A DNA stretch of 64,000 nt from assembly GCA_010015745.1 (NCBI GenBank), contig ML978264.1, forward strand, positions 1 through 64,000, read 5' to 3'. Both the position numbers and the translations under genes were made by a program. How positions within the stretch are numbered: the stretch's first letter is position 1; each line of letters opens with the position of its first letter. The notes beneath the pieces were generated by a model that saw nothing but the letters and a program-made list of their open reading frames with translations, was not told where the DNA came from and made no database searches. Of this stretch, positions 43,239-55,500 are shown one piece after another. This DNA comes from Setomelanomma holmii (taxonomy: Eukaryota; Ascomycota; Dothideomycetes; Pleosporales; Phaeosphaeriaceae).

Positions 43239-45723
43239 TCAAGGCTTCGCCAAATCCTTCTTCATCCTCTTAACAGGATGCAACAACATGCCCGGAATAC
43301 ACATCCTCGTCTCCTGCAATTTCCCATCAAACCCGACTCCACCATCAATCCTTTCCTTCTCGCCCCAATTCTGCTTGACAATCGGCCAATTCAGCCACCT
43401 ACGATACAAGTTTCGTGGGAACCTGCTCGCATAGTACCAACTCCAGCCCTGGAAATTAAACTCTCGATCATGATTATACGGAGAATCAGCTTCTTCTGTC
43501 CAGGCACCCTGCCTGTTCTCGAGAGCCTCGCCAGTGTCTGAATCGACAGTGGATGCGGTGTCGAAAATCGCTTCGCTATACGCGGCGGGCCAGTGGCGGT
43601 CGTTGAAGATGGGGTGGGGGGCGTATACGGCTTTTAGACCGTGTTGAAGAGCGACTGTGGACGGCCACATTTCAGCTTGCATGCTGCGACCTACGATGTT
43701 TTCCTCGTGCATTGCTTGAAGCATGCGCTTACTGAAACGCACAACGGTGTTGATGAAGACTCGGCGATCGATGTCGACGAAGTCGGGATGCGTGAACCAA
43801 TCGGCTTGGCCGTCTTGTGGAGTGAAGATAGGTCGCACGCCTGGGAGGTAGTTCCAGATTTTGTCTTTGTATGACCAGCTGGTATTACGCGGGTCCCACA
43901 TTGGAAGGAGAGTGATAAAGTCTGCTGGCTCTTTCACACCCCATTCGAAATTGTCCTCTTCAAACGTGGTAGGCGGAACTGGTCCTAATGGCTTCTGAGG
44001 TGGATCTGCTCGTGCCCATGGCCGCGGACCCCATACTGGTGGTGGTATAAGTGAATGTGCCGATGCATTAAGCACATCCCTATGCGTCTGCTCGATGAAA
44101 GACTGATAATCGCCATGTACGCTGGGTAGATAATACCTCTTATTCCGCTCCCACAGAAGTTTCCTCGGCTGCTTGTCCGCGAATTCGCTAATCTTCTCGA
44201 AGAAATGGTAGTGGTGTCCCGTATATCTAGCGTCTGTTTCCCAGTTCCAGATGTAGTCGAATTCGGGGTGCGTAAGGCTAAAGAATTGCAGGCACATAAA
44301 TTGTTGCCAGTACACCTGCCAATCCATGACTTTAGGATACCACTTGGGAAAAATGGATTCCGACCATAAAATGGCAATATCGCGCAGCTCCTCCGGAACA
44401 TTCTCTCGGAGTATCCTGTCATATGTTGTTTGGTCCTCAAAGATAGGTATGTTACGATCTTTGACGTGGACGTATAAGAAGACTTGATATTCTCCGCCAG
44501 ACTGCAAGGAAAGTTCCGAGATCATAGCGCGGATAGCGGTGATGTCGTTCTCCTCATAGTGGTAGCCAGTCCATGCGCGAATCAGCACCGCCGTGCGATG
44601 ATGGTATTTCTTCTCTCGAGGCTCACGATTTTCGAGGTTGCCTCGACTCGTGTCATGAGGTATTGCGAAAGCCGACGACGCAACCTGGGGTTCAGGCATG
44701 ACGGTACTGGGTATCTTGACCACGGGAGTTCTCGCTTGCAAACGGTATCGATTCTTGTTGCGCTCGAGACAGTCGTCCTGAAGCTCTCCCCATCGTACCT
44801 CCTTCCATTCTGGCACCGTCTCAGGCGCTTTCCAATTCTTGACTTCCTCTGGAAACTCGTCGTCGCCATAGCCATAGGGTCCGTATCGCGAGTATCGATC
44901 AAAGCAGACATCATCATCGAGGCCAATAACATCATAGCCACCCGCATAAGCCGGAGGGAAACCAGCAGGAATGCCGCGATATGCCTGTACTACGTCGTCG
45001 GTACTTTCATTTAACGGTAGGCTCCTCGGTCCCAAGCAAGCAACGTGCTCGCCGTGCCACTTCTTCTTCCAGGCTGGGCTGTTGTAATCTGGGAAGGGCT
45101 TGTACGCTATCGGATCGGACGCTGCATTAGTGTCCAGCTTATCATGTCCGGCATCATACACACGATAGTCCCTGAATTTGTCAACTTTCACACACTTTCA
45201 GCGCGAACGTAGCGACGTACATGTGAAACTGCTCCCACCGATTCGGATCGTATGCCCTGTTAACATAGTCTCCAAACGGTGGCCAATGCCCGCTCCAAGT
45301 CGGTCGACTCCATTTCAGCATCTTTTGCATGTACTCCTTCATGTTCGCCGGGCGCGTAAACGGCGGGGCAACAGGTCCTGTTCTCGAAGGCTCCGTCACC
45401 CATGGAGGATGTGATTCCGTCGGCCTCGCAGTAACGGCTGGTCCGTCATTGCTATCACTGCCCTTCTCCCCAACTGCTGCCCCAGAGTTTACCGCGCTCG
45501 GCGTCGCCGCAGGAATCGCATGCTGCCACGCATCCTCTAGATGCGCTTGTATCCGATCATGGTTCAGGCCGGGTATCGACGACAAATTCGCCCGGTTCAA
45601 ATCAAAATGTAACTGCTCGTACACATTCTCTCTTGCCCATGGACTTCTCTGCAGTACGACGAATAACGTAGCAAAAGTAAGGAAAGCAAGAAGCATAAAA
45701 CGGCGCGGCGATCGGACCAGCAT
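43239..45723 (-). CDS. DUF3405 family type II membrane protein
   Basis: Exons 45221-45723 and 43239-45171 join to 811 codons plus stop; the 49-bp intron restores FHMDYRVYDAG. One transmembrane helix lies near residues 10-26 (FMLLAFLTFATLFVVL) after a basic start, so the body should face the Golgi/ER lumen. The conserved DUF3405 core starts with HHRTAVLIRAWTGYHY. It goes on through EYQVFLYVHVKD, WQVYWQQFMCLQFFSLTHPE and the acidic WNWETDARYTGHHYHF motif, then a Trp-rich C-terminal part. The topology and the DxD-like acidic residues (ETDAR) resemble glycosyltransferases, but no activity is established for the family as far as I know. The gene is intact. Confidence 0.88.
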
Positions 45724-47085
45724 GGCGCTGGTGTGTAGTTGTTGTTCGTATTCGTATTGTGATGTACACTAACGTGTTGCGGTATCCTCTAGTGTAGGAT
45801 GTAAAGGTGTAGTCGTGAGCTTTACCGATGTGGGACCAGCTGCATTGCTCGCAGTGTAGCGTGCAGCGCGAAAGAGTGACAAACTAGCGTGGATGAGGAG
45901 TGTAGAGACGGTAATATCGAGCGAATGCACGCAGGAAAGGGAATGAAACGACTCAGGTGTCGGCCAGCCGTAGTTGGAAGTGACGAAGCGTGTGTGCTGG
46001 GTGGGAGGGTGGCCAGCAAGGACACCAGAGCAGTCACGACCGTGTACTGACAGAAGAAAGAGCGTAAAAGGCCGCAAGTAGCAGACACTCGACGGACGTG
46101 CAAAGCGAAGCACAGAAAACAAGGGCAAGGAAACGATCCGTAACGTCGAACAATCTCAAACCTCACAGAACATCTCCCGTCGCCCTTCCTACCAGGACAC
46201 CCATAACCTTTGCACACCATCCCACGGCTCCACTCTCCCAGCCATCAGACAGCACCCCATTCACATCCCACATAAAGGCAGGGTTGCGCGTCGCACACCC
46301 GCAGGCTCCCTGTCGATCGCACACCATCCCATGTTGTGAGTGGGTGTGCCGAGCAGGTATGCAGGGACATGATCATGTTGAGTGGTTCTTGGTGTTTCGC
46401 AAACGCCCACAGAGACGTCACACCATGCCGAAACTCGTCTATTTGACGCGGTGATCGACTACCAAGCGGAGCACCCTGCCGCAGCACCCCTGCAGAAGCA
46501 AGATAAAGATCTCCATACGCTCATATCTGCGGAGATGATGTCGTTAAAATTTCTTGCCGTTTAGATGATGATTATCAAAAAGTGCTCAACAAGTTGGAGT
46601 TGGAGATTGGCACAAGCAAAATGAGAGATTGCACAACATAATCACACGTGAAACCCTGCAAAGCAGATTATTCGACGGGACGTTGCCTGACACAAACGTC
46701 TAAACGTGCCGAGTCGCTGGTCAAACAACCGGCAAGTTGCAACACAGGGAATGTCAAGTTGAACGCCATGTAATGCAATGCAGTGTGCCAGATAAAGGTG
46801 GCATATGGGCGTGTCATGCTCTCTGCAAGCTGGTGCGATCCCGATGGTATCTATGCTATTTGGGGATGCTGTTGTGAGTTTTCTTCCATCTATTATGCGC
46901 ATGTCCATAGTGCCCGTGTCATGTCTCAAGAGGGCTATGAAAATGATGCCGTTGTGAGAGCCCTGGAGATGAATACTGCCTGTCACGAATCGTGCGGGCC
47001 CATACCAACTCGCCATACCGCCAACGTCCTTATGGGAACGTTGGATGGACTCGGGGCTATCGATACACCGATACTCACAGTGTCC
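45724..47085. other. 1.4-kb intergenic region
   Basis: Upstream of the DUF3405 gene and downstream of Shp1, both on the minus strand. Several open frames of about 120 codons overlap on both strands and show no motif. It probably holds the DUF3405 promoter and leader. Confidence 0.5.
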
Positions 47086-48479
47086 TTAGTTCCACTTCTG
47101 TACGACAACACCACCCCGCTTGAACTCGGGCATATCACCAAGCACCTGCGCCTTATCGGCCAGTTCCTTTGAGGGAAATGTTGTCATGAGCGCGTACGAG
47201 CGCTGTTGGCTGGAAGGACTAGCGCGCGCAACAAAGTCGTAGACGTCGCCGATGGTGTGAGTAGTGTTGAAGCGCGACTGCAGGCGAGTGCCGTCACCGA
47301 GCCGGATCTGGAGGGTGATGGTAGGCGCAGAGGCATCGACGTCGACAGTAGGCGCCGCAGGGGTGGTGGAACTCGAGGACGCGGTCGTACTTGATGTCGC
47401 GGCGGCCGGGACACTCGCAGAGCTCACACCAGGGGTGGGACTTCCCAGACGGTTGCCAGAACCAGAGAATGGAACGTACTTTTTCTTCGGCTGCTTGTAA
47501 TCCTCATCCTTGTGGGCGTGCACCTCGACATCGACCTCTTGGCCGTGCTCAACGTTCAGAATATGAAGCGGGGCGTGGCCAGTATTGATCATCTCGAGCG
47601 TGCGCGCGTTGGCAGGATCGTCGTAGCGGAAGAGAGCGCCGTCATCGACCGAGAAGCCGTCTCGCCACAGATGAAGCTCGCGGTGAGCACGCTCTGGCGG
47701 TGCTGCGTTGCCGCTGGCCGCGTCCGGGTCGGAGATCACACGAGAGGGAGCATCGTCGCCACCGAGGGTCGTACCAGCACCACGGAAGTGTGAGCTAGGC
47801 CGTTCGTCGTCGCCGCCCGGCCGGGGAGCATTTCTAGTGCGGTTAGTCTTGGTGGCGCCAGTGTTTGCGAGTGGCCCTTACTGTCGTGCCCGCTTCAAGA
47901 TGTTGTTGATCTGATCTCGCGGGTTTGCCGCATTTGGGTTCTGCACAGCGAGACCCGACTTCTCGCCGCCAGTAAAGAAATCTTGGTTCTCATCGTCTTG
48001 GTCGTCATCTGAGTCGTGGTCTCCGTCGCTGTGGGCATGGCCGTGTCCTCCTCCGCCACCCGACTGCAAGTCCTTGAGCGTCCTCAGACCCCGCTGCGGC
48101 GCTTGTCTGCTCGACGAAGGCTGTGATGATGAGGATGCAGTGCCTGCAGGTGGGGGCACATACGTGCCATCGAGGGTGCGACCGCCACCTGGCACAGGCT
48201 GCTGCGACGGGTCGGGGTTGGGGTTGGTAGTCTGATCGTCACCGGCCATCTCGACGTCGGGTTCGGAGTCTTGTTCTTGTTCTTGGTGCTCGTCAAAGTA
48301 GAGAGAAGCGGCGAGGGTAAGGTCGCCGTTGGACGCGTTCAAGTAGCGTTCTGCCTGCACGGTGGATTAGCAGCAGCTTCGCGATTCTATGCGCTTCTAC
48401 TTGCGGTTGCAGGATCTAGGCCAGTCAAGCTTGCAAGCTGCGCAATCTGAGCGTCTCGGTTGTCGGAGCCTTCAGACAT
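47086..48479 (-). CDS. shp1: Shp1/p47-type Cdc48 cofactor (UBA-SEP-UBX)
   Basis: Adaptor that brings the AAA ATPase Cdc48/p97 to ubiquitinated substrates, membranes and protein phosphatase 1 regulation. Exons 48405-48479, 47882-48354 and 47086-47833 join to 431 codons plus stop. UBA domain at residues about 5-47 (DAQIAQLASLTGLDPATAERYL, split by intron 1). Acidic linker, then SEP domain (ELHLWRDGFSVDDG ... LEMINTG). A Cdc48-binding SHP box reads FSGSGNRLG. The UBX domain is at the C-terminus (LQIRLGDGTRLQSRFNTTH ... FPSKE). Intron 1 is best read as GC-AG (GCAAGT donor), giving TAERYL; a GT-AG alternative gives TAKRYL. The gene is intact. Confidence 0.94.
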
Positions 48480-49093
48480 AACAAAGTGATGGTGCTAAAG
48501 GTAAAGTTGAGGTGTTGTTGTGATTATGGAGCTTGGTGATAAAGTATTGGAGCTCCACGTTTGTGGTAGTGGGGCGCGTTAGATCCCTGGAGGCGGCAGC
48601 GGCTGACGTATTGGCTTGCTCCTTCACTGAGCCTCGCAGCAAACAGCAGATCTTGAACGGTCCCACTGCTCGCTGTTCGGATCTCTCTTCGAGTTCTCGG
48701 TGTATTATGTTGAATCCTCTGGTTGCCCTACAAGCTTGTTGAGTCGGCTGTGGCACCATGTTGATTCTGCACATTTCGTAGCTCCAATGATGCCAAGTCT
48801 CGGGATCGATCATCCTAGAGCCTCATGAACTCACATGGTCGACTTCCAACCTCGGAAGCTTGCACTCTCCCAGCACGCCATTCTTCCTCAACACACCGCT
48901 CTCAATTATGCTGAAGCAGTGATTTGAGACCCAAGCGCCGTCTTTCTGATTTTCATCAGCCAATCACCTGCACACCACATTCACCGCCGCTCCCTCCTCC
49001 GCAGCACCTCCGCCTCCCCACCGCGAGACCTTGAACTCCATCCACCACTCATACCAAGTATTCCCTCACACACCCCGTGCTCCCAACCCCACA
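48480..49093. other. Divergent promoter between Shp1 and Mim1 genes
   Basis: 614 bp between divergent genes. The 130 bp before the Mim1 start is pyrimidine-rich, and a CCAAT box lies at 48960. Confidence 0.5.
48960..48964 (+). promoter_or_regulatory. CCAAT box upstream of Mim1
   Basis: CCAAT followed by CACC, 130 bp upstream of the Mim1 ATG; a typical distance for the CCAAT-binding complex. Confidence 0.4.
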
Positions 49094-49572
49094 ATGGACG
49101 ACCTCCCCCCCTCCACCCTGACCGAATCCGGCATCACCATTCCCTCCGACAGTGAAAACTACGACGGCAACAACGAGCTCTCCTCGTCCCCCGCATCCTC
49201 GAACTCGTCACCGCTCATTCTCTACAAACCACCTACATTATGGGGACTGGTGCGTGGGGCAGCCATCAACCTCTTATTACCCTTTGTAAACGGACTCATG
49301 CTGGGCTTCGGGGAATTAGTTGCCAACGAAGTCGCGTTTAGACTGGGGTGGTCGGGCACAAAGGTACGTACATGTAGGACTTCTGCTTGACACGAGTGCG
49401 AGTATAGAGAGTGCTATGTAGAACGGGTGGCTAATTCGAGTTCATTTAGATCTTCCCCACACATCGCGGCGAGTCGAGACGCGTAGGCCCCGGTGTTGAA
49501 ATGCGCGCTGATCCCATCGAGCGGAGGCGGAGAAACGGGCAGGAATTGGACATGTACACGTCGTTAGAGTGA
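49094..49572 (+). CDS. mim1: Mitochondrial outer-membrane import protein Mim1/Tom13
   Basis: Small outer-membrane protein needed for insertion of alpha-helical outer-membrane proteins and TOM assembly. Exons 49094-49363 and 49450-49572 join to 130 codons plus stop, with an 86-bp intron. The N-terminal 45 residues are Ser-rich and acidic. Next is the conserved block LILYKPPTLWGLVRGAAINL, then LLPFVNGLMLGFGELVANE, a single Gly-zipper-containing transmembrane helix. The second exon gives a short basic tail (IFPTHRGESRRVGPG). All Mim1 hallmarks are present. An upstream in-frame ATG at 49031 would add 21 residues; the ATG at 49094 starting MDDLPPSTL was preferred by family length. Confidence 0.9.
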
Positions 49573-49971
49573 GGGTGTGACGATGGTGTGGTGGTCGTGT
49601 TGCCGTGCAGGACAAAAGAGAGCGGAGAGGACTACGTGGGTAGCGTAGGCTGGGTGAACGTCTAGGCAGCTCCCGTTGGGCTCGACACTGAGGCATGTTG
49701 GATTGTATATAGAAGGTTGCAGCTGGGGAAATGCTGCTCAATGGAGTTCAAGCGAGCAATCTTTTAAAATCTCTCGAGATCTGACAAAAACAAAACAACT
49801 CGAGGCATGTGTAACGGGGAGCGTATGCATCTATATTTGTACACGAAGGCTCGATGCCTCATCTCACTCATGCATACATGCAGCATCTACTAAGACAATC
49901 CCAGAAGCCTCCAACTTGCTTAGCATATCATACACACTCAACAACCCATATAGGCCCTTCTTCTGAACCAT
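49573..49971. other. Convergent 3' region between Mim1 and Oxa1
   Basis: 399 bp between two gene ends. Nothing is recognised beyond AT-rich stretches suited to 3' ends. Confidence 0.5.
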
Positions 49972-51944
49972 CTACTTCCTATTCTCAAACCTCCTCCTCC
50001 TCTCAATCTCATACGCCTCCGCCCTCCTCTTCCTCTTCTCCTGCACCTCGCTCCCCTCCTTGGCACCATACCCAGCTCCCCGAATCCACTTCTTCATGCC
50101 CTTCTCCATGCGCCTACGAACAAACGCCAGCCGGTAATTCCTGCGGTAATAATCCAGCTTCTCCATCATCGTGCCCTTTGCGCCTTCTTCGTAGTCCATG
50201 TCGCGATCGGGTCTGTCCTTGTCGATTTTGGGCGCCTCGGGCTTCAGGTGTGCGGGTAGTGCGTTGCCTTTGATCCTGATGCCGGATAGGGTGGCGGTGT
50301 TGCGTGTATTTGGTCCTGAGGGGGTTGCAGAGGTCGTACTGCGGGGTGCTTGGTACTTGATCTTTCCGTCCTGGCCTTTGATGTCGGCGAGCTTCTTCTG
50401 GCCGCTGATGACTTCTTGGTAGAGTTTTGTGCTCTCTGGGCTAGGGAGCGGGCGGATGCGGATGGTGCGCCTGAACCAGTTTTGTCGCAGTAAATAACCG
50501 GTTCCAGCACCGAGGACACCGGAGACGAGAAAGTAGAGTTGCAGAGCTGAGGCTTGGAAGGCGGTGACGGCGCCGAGGAAGAAGGACAAAAAGGTCATGA
50601 TCTTCTGGCGTTGAGCGGCTTGGCTGCCTACGTCGTTGGAGATGCCGACTTCGCCACCAGTCTGGGAGAATTGTCAGTTTGGCAGGTCATCGTGGTAGAT
50701 GAACATGTACATACCTTGAAGATAGCGTAAAAGATGGCTGTGGTTGCAGCAGGAAGGATGAAGTACGGGTCGCGAACTGTAAGATCGGTGAACCACAGCA
50801 AGCCATCGTGAGCCATACCAGGCACTGGCAGTTCGCCCATGGCTCGAAGAAATCTGAAGGCACAGAAACCAATCCAAGCCTGCATGAACATGAAACCGCC
50901 CATAGCGCCCACGCTGCCCATGTGCGGCCTCATGATCTGGGCCTGCTGCATCTTGTAGAGATTCTCTTGCGCCTTGTCGCCCCGCTTAATGGCCTCTTCC
51001 ATCTTCTTCTGGATAGGTTCTGTGACCGGCTTGAGAGCGGCCAGCGCGGCCATCTTGTCCGAGCTGAGAGCCTGAAAGACGAATGTAGAGCACCGGACAA
51101 CCACACCAACCAGCACGATGGAGCCTGCCCACCCATAGCCCGAGTTGAGGTAGATTCCCTCGATGATCTTCTCAAACACTGTGGTCATGCCCCAGCCGTA
51201 GTCCAGACCCAATTCCTGCAATTGGCCCGCACGATCGATGAGAGCAGTAGGATCTATCTCGGCTTTTGGGACGTCTTTGGTGGGCTCAAGGGCGAGGAGG
51301 TCATCCAGCGTCTTCTGGTCGAGATACGGCTGTGCCCCGTCTGTCGCTGTGCTTGTTGTCTCCCATGTGCTGTTTGTGACGGGCGCTTTATCGATTCCGG
51401 CGGGTGCGAGCTCTGGCGTAGCAGAGGTGACAACTGGTTCGACATGGTTTGTGGCGGCATCTTTCATGAATTCCGCGACGGGGACTTGCTCTGCGCCAGC
51501 TGCGACATCGCCGGTAGGGCTGCTGGATTTGCCCCAACTCCAAGGCGCATACCAAGACCCATTGCGCACCGATGAAGCAGTCAAGACAGCATATTGTCTG
51601 CTATGTGTGCCTGTCCTCCACCGGGCGGACTGAAGTGTGCTGGTTCGACATGACGGCGCTGGGAGACCGGCGGTTCGAGGAAGCGACGAGAACTGTGTCA
51701 GGTTATGTTAGCTCGTGCAAGAGCGACTGAGCCTTGCATGTTATGCCTGTTTGAAGACCACAAAGCTGTAGACATGCGATATCGAAAAGCGGCATGCGGA
51801 GTTTGGGACGGAAGTGACATGAGCAAGACGTGCAGCAGCGTAGGGATTGCGCACCTGTCTTGACGCGCTAGACCGTAGTATTACAGATTGTCGTGAGCTC
51901 AGAGGTGAAAATTGGGCCGGCCGCAGCCCTCTACATGGCAGCAT
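49972..51944 (-). CDS. oxa1: Oxa1 mitochondrial inner-membrane insertase
   Basis: YidC/Oxa1/Alb3 insertase that places mitochondrially made and some imported proteins in the inner membrane. Exons 51855-51944, 50715-51692 and 49972-50661 join to 585 codons plus stop; an in-frame ATG at 51971 would add nine residues. The start is Arg/Ser-rich, like a presequence. Core helices run from DYGWGMTTVFEKIIEGIYLN through VLVGVVVRCSTFVFQALSSD, with the matrix hairpin QKKMEEAIKRGDKAQENLYK. Then come FMFMQAWIGFCAFRFLRAM and the last helix pair reached only by splicing (AIFKTGGEVGISNDVG ... FLSFFLGAVTAF). The long basic C-terminal tail (RRNYRLAFVRRRMEKGMKKW) fits ribosome binding. Without the splice at 50662-50714 the last exon looks like a separate 208-residue gene. 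Confidence 0.94.
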
Positions 51945-52521
51945 TGTGAGTTGACGTCCAAGATCGGTCATGGTGCTTGCGGTGCGCCATCTTTTTCGAA
52001 GCTATGCCAAGCCAAAGTCCATACCAACCCAAAGCGCACTTTTCCGCCGACTCCTCCGCGTCATCACCAAAAGTTGAGTGAGCACCATCGATTGTTCCTA
52101 AGATTGGGTTGCATTACGCTATAGTACTCCACTCACTGGTTAAAAGAATACAGCAAGCACGTGTGCGCCCATGCCGGGTATTTTGACCTTGTGGCATACA
52201 CCCAGCACCAGAAACACCCACGATAATGCAGCAACACCCAGCTTTTGCGCCTCGTCGTAGCATGTACATCGCGCATCCCACAGCAGGCGCATGTCCATCA
52301 ATGCCACTTCTATTACTTCACGCATAGAAATTTGTGGGCAAAGGCATATGCAGAAAATATGACAGAATGAGACATCGCAGCAGAACAAAACAAAGAACGC
52401 CAGTGACTTCCCATCATGAGTATGGGAACCCTAAAACGCCACCCTAGGTATGTATGAGAAGATGTAAAGTCGGCTAGAAATGTTGCTGGGCGGTCCGAGG
52501 GTCTTCAAGCTATACGGACCA
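51945..52521. other. Oxa1 promoter / KDM5 3' flank
   Basis: Nothing is recognised besides small open frames. Confidence 0.5.
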
Positions 52522-55500
52522 CTAGTCCATGTAGCTGTTGCCTTCGGTTGCTGCCAAAGCTTCCTCTGCCTGGCCACCACCCATGTCCATGGCTTCGCCA
52601 AACATCTCTTGACCACTGCCAGAGCTCTTGAACGGGTCCTGCATCGGGCTAGTTGGTGCTGGTCCAGACGTCTCGAAGAGGCCTGGGTCAATAGGGGCAA
52701 TTGATGTACCACCACCGAAGCTCAGGGGCGCATTGGTAGCAAATGTCGGTGAGTTGTTATAAGTAGACGTGGTCGTTGGCTTGAAGTACTCTTCGTCACC
52801 ATATGGGCCACGGCGAGGCTCGCCCGGCGGAGTATGGGATTGCTCGGAAGCAGGTTGCAGTGAAGGTTTGGTTGGGTCCAAGGACTTCTGTTTAGTAAAC
52901 TGATGGGTCTTGGTTCTCAAGTGCTGCGGTAGATCTTCAGGATTCGTGATGCCCAGCTGATTCATCAGCTTCTGCTGCTTAGTCGGGCGAGGTTTTCGTG
53001 TAGACAGTGAGACCTGCAGAATAGGCGGTGGCGACGGCGCAACTGGAGCCCATTTATGGAGCTCTTGCCTGAAGAAGTTAATCTCGTTAGAGAGGAGAAT
53101 CTCCGCGCCTTCGAGCTTGCGAAGGTAGAAGCGCTGGGTGGTGAGTTCCTCCGGACTTGAAAGCATTGGATTGATGTATCGCGCGACGTATTCCCGGAAC
53201 TTTGTACCGTGCTCGATCAGTGATTCTAGAGTCTCCTCTTCTTCCGGTTGGAAAGGCAGGTTGGGGAGCATGTCCTGCCATGTTTGGAGATCTTCCAGCT
53301 TAGGTCGAGTCGCATCGCGCGGAATCTTTACCCGGTAGTCACAGATGGGGCAGGTATACTTGTCATCTTCCTTTACCTTGCCGCGCGCAATCTTCAGGCA
53401 TTTGCCATGGTACCTAGGCAGATTAGCGGATGCTGTGACTTTGAGTCGGAAGGACTAACCATTCGTGGCAAAGTTCACATTCAATCATCATACCAGCCTC
53501 AGGCCTGCGGCAGATGCAGAAAACATCGCGACTTGACCCCGACCCATCTACGTTCTCTCCGTCTGCCGGGCTCTGCTCACGAGAAGCGGGCTCCACAGGC
53601 ATCCGCGGCTGGTCGGAAAGATCGAAACACGAACGATTGCGCTCATCCACTTGCTTCATGTGTGCATGGAGAATGTGCAGAGGTGCGTTTGCTTTGCCAA
53701 ATAGTTTCTTCCCTGTGCGCATCCAGTCTTCATGCCGCTTTTGTTCTTTTTCAAGGTCGATGGTCCCAGGAGGTTTGCTGTTCAAAACCATCAGACCGTC
53801 CATAGCGTTTTTTACTTCCATGTACTTGGGTCGCTGTGAGAAATCGGCATTCTTGCTCCGCTCGTACAGCGACATGATCAGCTCTTGTGCGTCGCGTTGC
53901 TTCTTCAGTATGGCATCGACCGCTGCACGTGTCTCCGGTGTGACCGGTAAACTAGTGGCCTGCTTTGATAATGCATCCAGTTGTTGGTAGTGAACATTAT
54001 CCACAGCCATGAGTTCTTTGGCCTTGGTCTCCCAGAACTCGCCCTGTTCTTTCTTGCTCTGCAGGAATTGAACTTCGGGATGATTGTCTGGAACACCTAG
54101 CTCAACACCTCGTGCGATGAGCTCGCTGACCTCCTGTAGTGTCGTTGCGTGCTTGAACTTGAAGTCGTCCGTGTCTTGCAGCCACTTCAGTTGCTGAGCA
54201 ACCTTCTCGAGCGACTCGAGCTCCGGCAAATCAAGGTTGAAGGTTTTGCCCTCCTCGAGAAGCTCGTCAAGTCGGACAATGCTTTGCTGTGCTGGTCGTT
54301 CGCGAAGAGCTGCACGCGCTTTCTCTTGGAATTCCACGATACTTTCAGCACGTTCGCGAAGGGACGTGATCTCTGGACAATCGAAGCTAAGCTCTTTTGC
54401 CTGGGCGAGGAGCTTGTGGATGTTTTCGACGCTGCGATACTCTCGCTCCTTCTCATCGGCCGCTTCAGCCGCCGCGTTCTTGTTCGCCCCTCCTCGCCCC
54501 TTGAAGGTCCGTTCGTTTTTACGACGATTTTGCTGCTTCCGCGTGATGTAATTCACAGCGTTGTCCGAGACCTCTTGACATTTCTCCACAAAATCTTTCA
54601 GGTCGGCTAGACCAGGCAGCTCCCAATCGATCTTTTCGCCCTCGTTGAGTAGGGATCGTAGAGACTTCAGCTGTGGTTGCGGGCCCTCATCCATGAGGGC
54701 CTCCAATTTCTGTTCCCAAGCTTCAGGTGTGCCTGCTTTGTCAACGACCTTTTGCACAATTGAGTCCAGTGGATCATCAGCCATGCGGTAGATGAGCGTG
54801 TGCTCGCCTCTCGCTCCAGAATATCTATCGGCTTCGAGACTTCCCAGACAGCACTCGAACCAACCTGCATGTTGCAGACAGACGACTTTCTTCGTGTTAC
54901 GGCAGTAGAAGCGAGACAAGTAGCCGTAAGCTTTGCAGAAAGTGCAAAGGAGTTCGTCCTCGTGAATGTCAGTGTCATCAATGACGAACTCCAATTTGCA
55001 CTTGGTCTCGGAATCGCCTGTTGCATCGATCTTACAAGCATGCTCCTTAGCCGCCTTGTGCTTCTCCAGAAAAGCAGCCCGAACGCCGAACTCTCGATCG
55101 CGTGTCCGCTCCAGCGCCGGCCCAAGCCACTTGGCTGTTTTGATTGTAGTATCCTTGCGCGCAGCTGCTGCCAGTAGCAGTTCGTCATGCGAGAAACATG
55201 GCTGGCGGCGATAGTCCTGTAGGCGTTGAGCACCGTGCTCTCCGAAAGGCTCCCAGTCCGAAGGCGCGAAGTTGACGGCCTCGTTCATGTTGAAGCCATG
55301 ATTGAAGCCCGCGTGGTAAGCTTGTGGGAAGGTTATCACAAATTCCCCGGCTCGCTGGTCGAGCGCGTATACTCTTACGCCAGCCTTCTTGAGTTGCTCT
55401 GGAGTCAAGAGCGTTACAAGCTGGAAAAGCAGATCTGGCTGCGATTCGAACAGCTCCGGAACAGCTTCGCGCATGGCCTGCTCGAATTTGTCCGCATCCT

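Noticed and set aside
45724..47085. Open frames of ~120 codons upstream of the DUF3405 gene
   Set aside because: Overlapping frames on both strands, no motif; more likely promoter and leader of the DUF3405 gene.
49972..50598. Separate 208-residue membrane protein beginning MTFLSFFLGAVTAF
   Set aside because: It is the last exon of Oxa1: splicing at 50662-50714 joins AIFK to TGGEVGISNDVG and supplies the missing last helices.
50808..51575. 255-codon plus-strand open frame opposite Oxa1
   Set aside because: Exactly opposite the Oxa1 exon; composition follows the antisense frame and it has no family resemblance.
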